Source: Galerina marginata (lineage: Eukaryota > Basidiomycota > Agaricomycetes > Agaricales > Galerinaceae). From it: a stretch of 64,000 nucleotides of DNA. The position numbers were made by a program, and so were the translations under genes. The stretch is taken from NCBI GenBank assembly GCA_023014335.1, contig JAECYW010000015.1, positions 1,736,001 to 1,800,000 of the forward strand, written 5' to 3'. The notes below the pieces were generated by a model. It worked only from the letters and a program-made list of their open reading frames with translations. It was not told where the DNA came from and did not search any database. This document shows positions 35,128 through 45,499 of the stretch, in pieces. Position 1 is the first letter of the stretch. Each line of letters starts with the position of its first letter.

Positions 35128-36053
35128 TCAGGTGGCTCCTATTGCAACTCGGCGAACCATCAGGAGGGCAGATAGAACCTAAATTTTTATCAAGGCTACG
35201 CCCAAGTTAAGACCAAAGAAATGGCACTTACGCAGGTATGCGGGAGGAGGAACAATGGAATATAGTTTGCCCTACATGAAGTGGCAAACATAATTATGTA
35301 CATTACCATGAAAATAGTAATCAATGCGCCGGATTCGACACATAGGCTTATAATCCCGGTATACACCAATCCATTCACAAATCCTTTGCGCAAATACAGC
35401 AGCCGGCCCGCGAGAAGTAATGAAAGGAGAAGATTGGAGAAGGTCGAGAAGGCTGCAGATACTATGGTGGCCAATTGATCAAAAGATTGCATGAATATGA
35501 AAGTGAATACCCCATAACCTAGGTTAAAATATCATTTAATTGGACGTTTCAACGGAAGGTTTAACGATAACGATGAACTACTCACCTATCAGTGCTGCGG
35601 AAATTAGGATAAGCGCATAGGCGCGCAGGGATCGGTGGGGCTGATATAAAATAAAAACACTCCACATCTTGAAAAAAAAGTAAGACACCAATGTTGAGAG
35701 CAAGAGGCGGATAACTTCACCATGAAGCCATCTACCGCCCAAACTATTATGACGAGCAAAAAAGGCGATTCCGGACCCCAGGCACCATTCAAAGGAACGA
35801 CATTTGATGGGTTAGGATAGAAGAGTGAAGTTGCGACAGCATATATCTGCTGAACCAATGACCATGTCGTGAGGGCGAGCAGGAGAGTGATGTAGACACG
35901 CAGCGATCGTCTGCTTGTCACAGATAAGAGATCTGTCATTAAAAGTTCTCGGAAGCAGCTATAGTAAAGGACGATTAGGAGACCGTAGACCATTGACGAC
36001 GCAATAGTGGCAAAAAACGGCCAGAAAAGAACTGCGGTGTCGATGGGGGCCAT
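35128..36053 (-). CDS. 7-TM membrane protein, array copy 5 (250 aa, most diverged, shortened tail)
   Basis: Exons 36053-35721, 35667-35586, 35518-35232 and 35178-35128 total 753 nt with the family's phases 0, 1, 0. Begins MAPIDTAVLFWPFFATIASS. It has WAVDGFM at intron 1, CVESGALI in helix 6, and LPHTC at the last donor. The loop motif is changed to LLYLRKGFVNG. The reading frame ends after RVAIGAT. The downstream bases still resemble the family tail in another frame, ending at a TGA after GREGV, so a small deletion has shortened it. It lies about 7.5 kb from the other copies. Confidence 0.75.
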
Positions 36054-36140
36054 GTTGGTGGATCGGCGACGTAAGAATTCAAGTACACCAGCACAAAGGA
36101 ACGTACGGGCAATAGATTGATGGGCCTCGAGGGGTCGCAG

Positions 36141-36147
36141 CTTTATA
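36141..36147 (-). promoter_or_regulatory. TATA box of array copy 5
   Basis: ATATATAAAG followed by CTGCGACC on the minus strand, 88 bp before the start codon. Confidence 0.55.
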
Positions 36148-36510
36148 TATCGTTACCAGTTATTTTCGTTCATAGTATGTGAAGTCGAATTAGATTCTGT
36201 CACCCGTGGAATAGCTATGATTTCTTGATCTAGCTATCACCGCAGCTATTCACTGTGCATCTTTAATTTGCTAAAGACTGCCGCATAAAGATGCCTGCGC
36301 AAGTTTCTGAACCGTTCATCTCCAAGGCACTTTTAAGAGCAGAAATCGAGCTTTACGCCACCTGAAAATGGGAAAGTAAAAGCTACGATTACGATTTACC
36401 CATGATTGATTATTTCTTGCTTCCGGAAAAGCTTCCCTCCGGAGCGGTTATTATGTGTGTGCGTATGCTGAACCTTATCTGACGTTAACAGCACACTGCA
36501 CAGCGTTCGT

Positions 36511-36690
36511 TGATCTGACTCAGTCACAAGTGCATGTGGAAGCGAATTCATAGCCACGAGATGTGGTCCAGGCTTGTATTCTTTCTTTCTATAACTTAGG
36601 AGATTCTTGTGAGGCAGTAACCGACATAGCTCAGGGGGGATTAGACTACTTATGTTCCTGGACAATACTGGACAGAGTAATTAGGAAAGC
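36511..36690 (+). promoter_or_regulatory. conserved intergenic block, copy 6
   Basis: TGATCTGACTCAGTCACAAG, then AGGAGATTCTTGTGAGGCAGTAACCGACATAG, and a tail GGACAGAGTAATTAGGAAAG that matches the end of the blocks at 15017 and 18931. The TATA part has decayed to TTCATAGCC. Confidence 0.5.
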
Positions 36691-37070
36691 CGAGAATGAG
36701 GTTGAAGGGAAAGCATAGCAGGACATCTATTTTGGTCAAGTCACAGTGCCGGTGGACGTGATCAGAATCGGCCCTTCCATGTCAAAGTCTTTTGCAGCTT
36801 GTTTTGATGGGTGCCGCTTTCCGGGCGCTCGGCGGACCCGATACCTTCAAACATGCGCATCACATTCCAAGTCAGTAAGCGCTCGCATTGCGACTAAGTC
36901 AGGACCCAACTATTACCAGGAGGTGTCTGATAAGATCCAAGATCGAACCTTCATGGAGCTGGATATCCTGACCGGGGCAACGCAATTGCTATTCGGCCAT
37001 TGTTTCAATCTACTTTTCTTGTCCTTGAAATCACTTGTCAATATCAATCTAAGTACCATTTGCTACAAAG

Positions 37071-38381
37071 TTATGTGGATATCCGAGCCGCCTCTCCTCC
37101 ATACCGGCACATGACCACGGAAGCAAAAAGGGTACCAACTAAGGCGTACACGACAGCTTGGACAAACTCCAACTCCGCATCAGTAACATCAGGCAGTGCC
37201 CGTAATCTCGACAACTCCGCCGTCATCTGCTCCTCAATTTGCAATTGAAGGGCGAGAGTGACTGACTTGGCAGAATTGCTGTCCTCCAGATTGAACACCT
37301 TCTGGACCATGTCGACAGCATTGATGAGGTACAATACGTCTCCGCTCAAGTAGGCCTCCTTTTCTTTGTCGAAGGAGCCTAAATCGTTTGCATAGGACAT
37401 GTGGTCCGCTGCCAGGCTCATAAATCGAGCGATTCTTGGGCTAGCAATATCCACATTTGAACGAAGGGAGAATTTTACACAGGCAAAGACATATCTAATA
37501 AGCCATTCCATCAGGTATATGACATACGTAAAAACTAGCACTCACTGTGCAGCAGCATCAACCATTCGGTAATCCAGGAACTCTCGAAGAGTCGTAAACT
37601 CCTCCTTTGGTGGAGGATGGTTGCAGAAATCGACTAGCCTTTCAATAACATCCTTACCCCCGTTTCCCTCTTTGAGGTCTTCGTCGTAAAAGCCCTGCAT
37701 GATGTCGCTGATAAGCATTTGAAAAGGAGTCGCGTCATGGATCGCGTGGGCGTCGGCTACTTTCAAGCGGGAGATAAATTCGACTTGGATTTTTCGGATC
37801 TGGTATTTTCATGCATTAGAATATTTCTTGTTTTGGATTTTAAGGTTCTAGTAGGGAGCTCACAGTTTCGTCGTCACTCATTTCCCAAATGTCTACAAGC
37901 ACAATATCTTACTTAAAATAAATCAATCAAGGTGGTGAGTAAGCTCACCATCGAAAACAAACACAAAGACCATGGTCGCCGCAATTAACTCGAGCCTTCG
38001 TTGATCAGCAGCAGGCCACAGGTAGGCGGTAAATCGACTCCAATTGTCCTGAAGACGGCCGATCGCTGCCGTGGCAACATCTGCATACGATCTCTTCCTT
38101 TGTTGCAAGGCAATCATAGCAGTGTCGTCTGCCGCAAACAACTCTAGAAGACGATTCTTCATCGTAACCGCGGGCTTCCAATGCTTGTTTTGCCTTAGGA
38201 CGTTGATTGAGGTGTGCCATGGCAAGCCAGCCTCCATTGGATACAATGGCAAACTATTGGCTGTGATCTTTGGGTTAGCCGTTAGCAGTCGATCAAGGGA
38301 TACCGAATCAGCGTTGACATCGGCGGGTGCTGGCATTTGGGCGATTAAAGAGAATTCCGACGGAGTTGGACAGCCAATCAT
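37071..38381 (-). CDS. class I terpene synthase (probable sesquiterpene cyclase), 379 aa
   Basis: Exons 38381-37949, 37892-37864, 37799-37546 and 37494-37071 total 1140 nt; the introns (56, 64 and 51 nt) join in frame. Class I terpene synthases ionise a prenyl diphosphate using Mg2+ held by two motifs, both visible here. The aspartate-rich motif DDIWE follows VFVFVF and is assembled across intron 1 (about residue 145). The NSE motif NDLGSFDKE is at about residue 270. The RY pair near the C-terminus (CRYGG) that contacts diphosphate is also present. Length fits fungal sesquiterpene synthases (about 330-400 aa). No transit or signal peptide, as expected for a cytosolic enzyme using farnesyl diphosphate. 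No P450 or other tailoring gene is visible within the window. A TATA-like element lies at 38602-38608. Product is not predictable from sequence alone. Confidence 0.85.
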
Positions 38382-39430
38382 GTAATCGTAGTTATAGCTG
38401 ATCTCCCAGAAGGAGGAATTGTCCTCCGGGCTGATTATTTTTTCTAGACTGCGTCAGGTCAATTTTATGAATGAGGCTGGTGAACATACTCAGCTCCATC
38501 ACAGGGAAATTATTGGAGATGAAAGACGAGTAGGAGGTCGGCGAAACGTCCCGAAAATTTAGAATAAAAATTGTAAGGACGACACCCGGAGTTTCCTTCC
38601 GTTATATATCAAATATTCCAAGCCCCTTTGTTAACCAAAAGGTGTGGTAGCCATGCTGACCCATGGAAATACGTCTATCTGCCGACTGTAACAGCGTTCT
38701 AGACTACAATTTTCCGTTCTTGTCACCTCAGCGTAGAGAATTTCCGTGCTGTCGTTCTCGTTGGTTACTACACGCCTCAGATTGGGCAGACAGTGGATTA
38801 GAATTGTTTTCAAACCTTCATCTCCAATTGAGCGAAGCTCGCAACCGAAGCTTTTGCTCAGCGAAAAAATGACACCAATGTACCGGTTAGCACAGAAGGT
38901 CGAATTACAAAGTAAGGCTGCTACTCGGGACGTTGTGAAATGCTTTGTTTCGGCTCATTTTTGATAGGCTTAACATTTCCTATGTCAAAGAACCCAATGT
39001 AAATACGAGATAATCCTTCGGAATTGATCTACGATTCAGGCCATTGGTTCAAGAGTCAGTATTTCACCGTTCTTCGTTTGACAAGGGGCATGCATCTGCA
39101 AACCATGTCTGAGAACCGAAGTGAGGATTTACTGACAGAAAGATAACTCACGCGAATAGGCTATATGTTTCCTGTAAAACCGACAGGATACCGTGTTCCG
39201 AAGTTCATGACGTCTTGGAAGTTGTAAAATGGTCTTCGATTTCTGAGACCCTGGGGCTTCTCATCCGAACATGCCAAACGCGTCTATTATTTAACACCAA
39301 AATTGATGGCGTATTGAAGACACCTTACACAGGATTCATGGGCGGAGAAGGCCGATGGCGCGACAAACAGGCGAGCGTTGGATGTGAAGTTATCTAATCT
39401 AATCGGATCTTAGCCAAGTCGAGCTAGAGT
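38382..39430. other. intergenic; terpene synthase promoter side, otherwise nothing supported
   Basis: GATATATAAC (minus, 38601-38610) could be the terpene synthase TATA box, leaving a 5' leader of about 190 nt. The short frames further right show no family features. Confidence 0.35.
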
Positions 39431-39439
39431 CTACCGCTC

Positions 39440-40215
39440 CACCAATGCCCACAAACTCCAGTCTCCCGAGTTCGTCCTCTATTCCTAAGATGAATGAGAA
39501 TAATTCAGCGTGCAAAAAATGTCGCCAATGTAGCACAAACATATGTACCGTATATCTATCTATCTCTTCGCTTTTCCGCTTGATTCAACAAACACGTCAT
39601 CGAGAAGGGATCGATCTACATCACAATCCTTGGGTGGTGAAGCTGAGAGCGAAAGGAAGAAACGAGTGTCTTACGATATTCTCGCAATGTTCGCGAAGGT
39701 TTCCTCGTCGAGAAAAGGAAGTGTCCAGCAGAAGCGTAGGAATGGTTGCGGATGAGGTGAGTCGTGACATGGCGATGGCCATGGTTTAAAGTTCATACCG
39801 TTGTTCATAGAGATCGTCAACGCGGAAAGCGCGAGGACGATCAGGGGTTGTGGTGCCAGTGGTAGCCAGAATACCTGCTTGTACCTATAAAAAATTTACT
39901 GTAGTACGAACGGGGGAAAGAGAAGACGTACAGGTCGCGATGCTAGTTCGGTTGTTCATGCTGAAAGGGGGGCGAAATATTAGCGGAAAGAATGGCAGCA
40001 AAAGCCACAAAACATACCTCTTTTCATTAACATTTCAGGGTTGCCACCGAGAAACTCACCCCTTCCTGTTCACGAGCGAAAGCAGCATTGGCGACGACCA
40101 AAGCAAGAGCGACGAAAACGGAAGCTGAGCGAGGACTGTGGCGGGAAGCGGGAGCGACCGGCAAGAGCTACCATAAAAGTTCGGAGGTGTGCAGACGCAG
40201 CTAGAACCTGGAAAA
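39440..40215. repeat. segmental duplication, copy A (pair of 47900-48720)
   Basis: Ordered matches to 47900-48720 include GTTCGTCCTCTATTCCTA, TGTCGCCAATGTAGCACA, GGTGAAGC-AGAG-GAAAGG, GAAAGCGCGAGGA, GTACGAACGGG-AAGAG, and AGCTAGAACCTGG at the end. On the minus strand this copy shows a signal-peptide-like string SASVFVALALVVANAAFA near 40130-40075 and PDRPRAFRVDDLYEQ near 39855-39805. It may therefore be a decayed small secreted-protein gene; no intact start is visible. Confidence 0.5.
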
Positions 40216-40439
40216 CGTATGACATGTATACGAGCCTAAATTGAATAGACGGCCTTCGAATTAGTCACAGGGATCGGAAGGAGAGGTGGGCTGGTTCAAT
40301 TGCCCGGGAAAAAGTCGTTATGGCGTCGAAAGAAAAGAATGATTGTCATACCAGACGTACGAAAATACAAGTAATATGCATGCGATTTGCCAGAGTGGGC
40401 CAGAAAATCTATACAAGAAGAGGTATATCAGCATTGTCG

Positions 40440-41010
40440 TTGATGTACAATGCAAATTTACCGGCCTTAACTCGCATGAGGAACAGCCCCAACGCCGTAG
40501 TTGGAGTGAGATCTACGAGGTCCGTCGCCCCAAAAGATCTTCCCTCGAGCAGTCCTATTTTGATTCTAGATAAATATAAACACAAAATAGGTAGAAACGA
40601 AAGAAAGACTCACGTAGTACGACGCAGAAATGCCCCAAACCTAGTAAATCCGCCTCTGATCTTCTGCCACGCATTTCCCCAGCGGAACCACGGTTTTTAC
40701 GCCAGTGATGGATTGCAGGAAGGCATCCTGTGAACAGAGTAAACCCCAACGAAACAATCGAGGATAGAAGGCAGGTTAGCCTACGGACATTGAGGCTACG
40801 TAGCATGAGCTTGTCGATGGGAAATGCCGTCGTTGTGGCTCACGATGAGCTGGAGCCGACAAAGTAACGAGGTGTGGGCAGCAGAGCTGAGAGATACGAT
40901 GTCATACTGCAGGATATGTTTCTTTTTGAGCTGGAGAACCCTGAGGCAGAGCGCGTTTGTTCAACGTGGAGGGTGTCAGCAGGCTTTTGATGGACGTTGA
41001 CAAAGATGGC
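40440..41010 (-). repeat. third, diverged copy of the 30.3-30.9 / 34.2-34.8 kb repeat
   Basis: Shares CCTAGTAAATCCGCC, CCCAGCGGAACC-CGGTTTTT, ATTGAGGCT, TTCTTTTTGAG and GCG-TTGTTCAACGTGGAGGGTGTC with the other copies, in order. The minus frame MLRSLNVRRLTCLL is the equivalent of broken frames there. Confidence 0.45.
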
Positions 41011-43200
41011 TCAAACTACTTATTCCCACGGATATTTTTATCTGTCTCCACAACCACGCTGTAGACCGTTCAGCATTCAACACCAGATCCAACTCGATTG
41101 AGCACGTCGAAACAGTCGAGGATGTTATTAATACCCCAAGTGGAGGGTGTGTACTAATTGTAATTTTTCCTGCTTCCCTACTATGCACGCAATCGAAAGG
41201 CGACTGACGCACCTGGATCCTAAGTTATCTGCCAATGATTAGGGAACATTGCTGCAGTCTCTAAAAGTGTCAATAGGCTAACATTCCGTCTGTCTTTCCA
41301 TTCACTTGTCAATATCAAGATCTTCCGCGCGATTAATGGTCAGTTGAAATTTTACGTTCTTCTCCCTCATCGTCAGCGCCTTGCGGCTCGGTTTCCCCGT
41401 TGTTTGAAACCGTTCTGGAGCTCTCCCTCGTTGACTCGATTATAAAATTGATCATTTAGAATTTATTCTATAACTACCAGCTACTCATCTTATGATTTCC
41501 TCGTACCAAGGTACAAGCAGACTCAGACTTTTTACCCCTCTTCCATTCAAGGTACTTTGAAATTTCTCAGGCCATCTCGGGCATCTGTACGCCCGCCAAT
41601 CACAGAACACTGTGGGTCATGGGATGTGCCAATAGAGAAGGAGTATTCTGGGAATCGGTGCAGAGTCCGCATCGTGCATGCCCCATTAATCATACTTATG
41701 GGTGAGAGCGCATCGAGTTCCGGGTATGAATTTCTGCTTTTGGGTCTCGATCTCGGATTGGCACGCTGGATAGGGAGATATTAAGTGTATAAAGACCACA
41801 AAGAGAGTGTATAAGTGATGGCTGGGTAAGAATCAGAATCTCGCTGCGATTGAGCATTTCAAATTCTTACGTGACGGACGAACATGCTGAAAACGTTAAG
41901 CATCTATACGATTTATAGACCATCGATTCGTCATGAGTACACCCCAGACCTTGATCGACTGCTGAATCAAGGCACAGGGATGGGTTTCGCGGGAAGCGTG
42001 TTAATTATAGACGATGCAATCATCAAGAAACAATTATAGACGCCGGCACACGCACATGCCTGTATCATCCGAGAGCTTCTTTGACAGTTGATAATGAAAG
42101 AATCCGGATAAGTTAGGCTGGGCGTTTAAAGAGGGTTGTAAATGAGATCATCAGTTCGGACTCAATGGGAGCAGTTGTGCGTGAGAGGCAAACAAGCCCT
42201 ATGGACGGTTGAACCTGGCCTAATCCAAGTTCTTCCTGAGCCCTGAGCGCGCGTGCCCTATCCGCCACATAATTTTGGTCCACAACTGTTTCCTCCGGCT
42301 CCAACGCAGCTCCGCTTTCCTTGCCCAAACAAGGCTCATAGCGTGCGACCGGTGTGCATTAAATGTAGATTTGGATTCGCTCTGTGCCTTGTTTGTTCTT
42401 CCACAGCCAATTTCGGAACACTGGGCATTCATACGATTAATCAAATTCACATTCATATGGCTTGGAGCACAGCCGGTTGGGAATAAGTCTGCGAGGTTTG
42501 AACTATTTCATGAAGGCATGCATCAGAACGATAGAGGACGAATTCGGTGTGGAAAGGTCGGTCGGAAATCTGGCAAGTGTTGATGATACCTTGAAGTCGG
42601 GCTCCACACGGCAAATTCGACAGTCATCATACCGGGAGGCTGATCACCGAGCCTTGACAGCAAATAAATGTATATTCCCTCTCAAAATCTATGCTACATT
42701 CTCCGTTTTATTGGTAAATACCTTGTCGAATGGTTTGGATATCCCAGCCTCTTCAATGAGCGGGGAATATGGCAGGTTCAGGTCTGGACATCAACTCAAC
42801 CTGCCATAAATTCGGGAATTGTAAGGACCAGTCTTCATCGAGCATCTCATTCAAATACATGTGATATTTGAGCAGGTGGCTTGTTCGCTTAGTAGGCGGT
42901 TTCTTAGATTCAATAGTAAAGGTCTAATGAAGGTAAGAACAAGGGGGACTAATAGCTATTATAAGTTAGCGCTGACGGCAGCATGTGTGGAGTCGCTGCA
43001 TGGCCATCCGAGTGTAAATCAAGTGCTTCACCTTGGATTCAGAGATTCTCTTGGCGGTAAGTGAGCGATAAAACTCCAAGGTTTACCCCGTTGGCACTTC
43101 AAAGTTGTTCTTTTCCCTACACTCGCAGAGCCATGGTTTTACATAGTTCAGGTAGTCGAACACACGAGACTAGTTCGAGCTATTTGGCGTTGTCTACGGC
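41011..43200. other. intergenic; no supported gene
   Basis: Frames at 41557-41784 and 42113-42809 overlap on several strands and have no splice-consistent extension. I see no tRNA or repeat structure. Confidence 0.3.
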
Positions 43201-43209
43201 TGCGTAAGG

Positions 43210-43216
43210 TATAAAG
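43210..43216 (+). promoter_or_regulatory. TATA box of secreted-protein gene
   Basis: TATAAAG, 52 bp before the ATG at 43262 and only 22 bp before the ATG at 43232. With transcription normally starting about 30 bp downstream of TATA, the first ATG would lie at or before the RNA start, so 43262 is the better start. Confidence 0.65.
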
Positions 43217-43261
43217 CCAGCTGAAGAACTGATGGTATTCTTCAATCCTTACACAAGGAAG

Positions 43262-43969
43262 ATGTCTCCAAACTCATTTCTCCTTAAGCTCTCTACCCTC
43301 GCCTTACTTACAATCTGTATTATGGCCTCTCCAACAACTGCAGAGGTCCAGTTCAATGAGGTTATTCCGGGACCTGGGCTGCCTACTCTCGCGTCTCTCG
43401 GTCTTACATCTGCCGATCTTCACAAGCCCATTCCTGACGCCAAGTTTGCAACTCTCAGTGGGTTAACTCTTTACATTTATTTCTCTAGATAGCTGACCAA
43501 TGGGTATCAGGAAAACGAGCAGAGATTGACCCAGTCATGAAGAAACGTTGGAACAACGAATGTCAAACGTGGGGATTGACCAGTTACATCAACGCAGTAG
43601 CATGTTATAATTATCTGAACGCCTTGGGGTCGCAAGACTGCGGTGTCGACACGAACATTGTTTTTTGCGCCGCAGGAAGTACTTACATCGGTGGTTCGAA
43701 TGTTGGAGGAATTCCTCATACGAGCTCAGCATGGTCGGGAACCTTGCTACTAGTTCTTTCTCGATTTCTGATGCTCAATATTTTTTTCATAGCGTCGACG
43801 TAGCCACAGGGGCTTTATGGATTCTTAATAATTGTAACATCGCGGGTGCACTAGTCCAAGGTACACCCGAATATCAATTCTTTGTTGGGAATTTCCTGAC
43901 ATTCGCTATGTAGGCGATGCTGCCGCTTATGGAAACGGAAATCTTGTAGTTAGCATTGAAGCTTATTGA
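43262..43969 (+). CDS. secreted cysteine-containing protein, 180 aa, unknown function
   Basis: Exons 43262-43457, 43511-43733, 43793-43860 and 43914-43969 total 543 nt; introns are 53-59 nt. The N-terminus MSPNSFLLKLSTLALLTICI is a clear signal peptide ending near ASPTTAE. A Lys-Arg pair (LRKRAEIDP) formed across intron 1 could be a Kex2 processing site. The mature part has about six cysteines (NNECQTWG, AVACYNYL, QDCGVD, FCAAG, TSSAC, NNCN) and ends AYGNGNLVVSIEAY, a pattern I have seen in Agaricomycete secreted proteins without known role. One Cys codon is created across intron 2. That intron has an atypical GTCGGG donor, but the result fits the family (TSSAC-DVATGALW). Confidence 0.7.
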
Positions 43970-44178
43970 AGGGTACAGTACCTGATTTCAGTTGACAAAC
44001 TATATGGTTTGGGAGCAGAATGCGGCGAATAATGAAATGATTGTAACACCAAATGCATTCTTTGCCTTGAATGTATATTATATTTAAACATGCCAATGGA
44101 TAGCGCGTGTCGGATTTGATTGCAAGAATGTCACTAGACCACCTCCTTCTACAGGGTGTGCTACGGATGACATCTATT

Positions 44179-45081
44179 CTAATCGGGGCCCGGCAAGCTC
44201 GGACCAGACTCCACCACTACGCCGCTGCCCACGAACTCCAATGGCGCAAGATGCGTCGATAATCCTCCCAGTTCGAGCTTTTGGTTGGCCTCGCGGAGGT
44301 TAAGAATCATACGGTTTCCCAAAGTGCTGGAAATCGCAAGAGTGAACGCCAAAGGAACGTCTAAATAAACGTTCTGTGGCCAGCATCAGCATTGAGATCC
44401 ATATGCCGTGGAATGGTCAAGCAATAGAACGGAGAATACCTACTGGTTCTAATACGAAGACTACCAAGCAACTTAAATACATGAATCCAATTCTGCGATA
44501 GTAAAAGTGGTCAATACATTCGTTTATGGCATCTAGTTTTAGAAGGAAGACTTACGCCAAGAAATAAAGTAAGGAATCACGAATCAGAATATGTAGGAGG
44601 CGCTGCCCGCGGTTAAGCGGCGATCCACTGTATTCAGATGCTTGAAGACCCCGAATCAAGGCCAATGAACACAAGAAGGCTTCAAAAGCAAGGATCGGGA
44701 TCCAAAACACGTAGAAAAGGTGCGGTGGTGTCAGATTTGAACAAAATTTACCACCTGAGATAATCAATGCATATGCTGGTACCGGATCAAAATCAAATAA
44801 CGATCAAACCTCAAAGGCCAGGCAATTTTCACACCTTTCAATGACGATAGGCTGTACCCAACCACCCAGGCGGCTGCTGCAGAGCAGAGAATAAAGGATG
44901 TGAACACGATGGATATGATCCATTTGTTGTTGGCGTATAGGGCATAAACTCGTAATTGCAGAATTCCTGTCTCCGTGATTTAGAGTAGAGTTAATGAGCG
45001 GTTCGTTTGTGTAGGGATTACCTTCTGTAAGCATGGACCCGATCAACCCTGTCCACGATTGCCATTGGTAGAAATGAGCGC
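44179..45081 (-). CDS. DUF6533-like multi-pass membrane protein, C-terminal five exons (N-terminus unresolved)
   Basis: Exons 45081-45022, 44966-44835, 44754-44556, 44492-44440 and 44360-44179 join in frame. Visible parts: WQSWTGLI, then ILQLRVYALYANNKWI and a helix SIVFTSFILCSAAAAWVVGY. Next are PPHLFYVFWIPILAFEAFLC, RDSLLYFLAIGFMYLSCLVV, and the tail AISSTLGNRMILNLREANQK. This is the usual pattern of the large Agaricomycete 7-TM family carrying DUF6533 at its N-terminus. The DUF6533 part should lie at about 45100-45500 (frame WDTDIITM... GIEGIW near 45380-45300, and a possible start MADSNPSFIRI at about 45505), but I could not join it in frame. Either the splice sites are unusual or the N-terminus is damaged. 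Function unknown. Confidence 0.65.
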
Positions 45082-45499
45082 CTATATTTCGTTTAGTCGA
45101 GTCCAAGGTAAAAAGAAATGGTGCGTACATCTGTCAAGAAAACATTGGAAGTTCTGGATTAATACACGATCTCGCGGGCGGGTTCAAAGAGGAAGTGCGT
45201 ACACCTACAGGGAAAATTTCAGAAGCTTCCAGGCGATAGTGTCTCACCAACACAATTTGACGCACCATAGTATCGAGGTTAGAGGTCAAGAACACTGCCA
45301 GATTCCCTCAATTCCGTTGGAAGAACACCAGGCAGAAGAAGACATTACCATAGTTATTATATCTGTATCCCAAAAGGTAAACCAGAAGACGAAGCAACGA
45401 ATGAACGGTCGAAAAAAATAGAGTAATGGATCATCATTACTTACATGACGGAACCCAAAGCGTAGTAGCGATTCTGATGAAGGATGGATTCGAGTCAGC

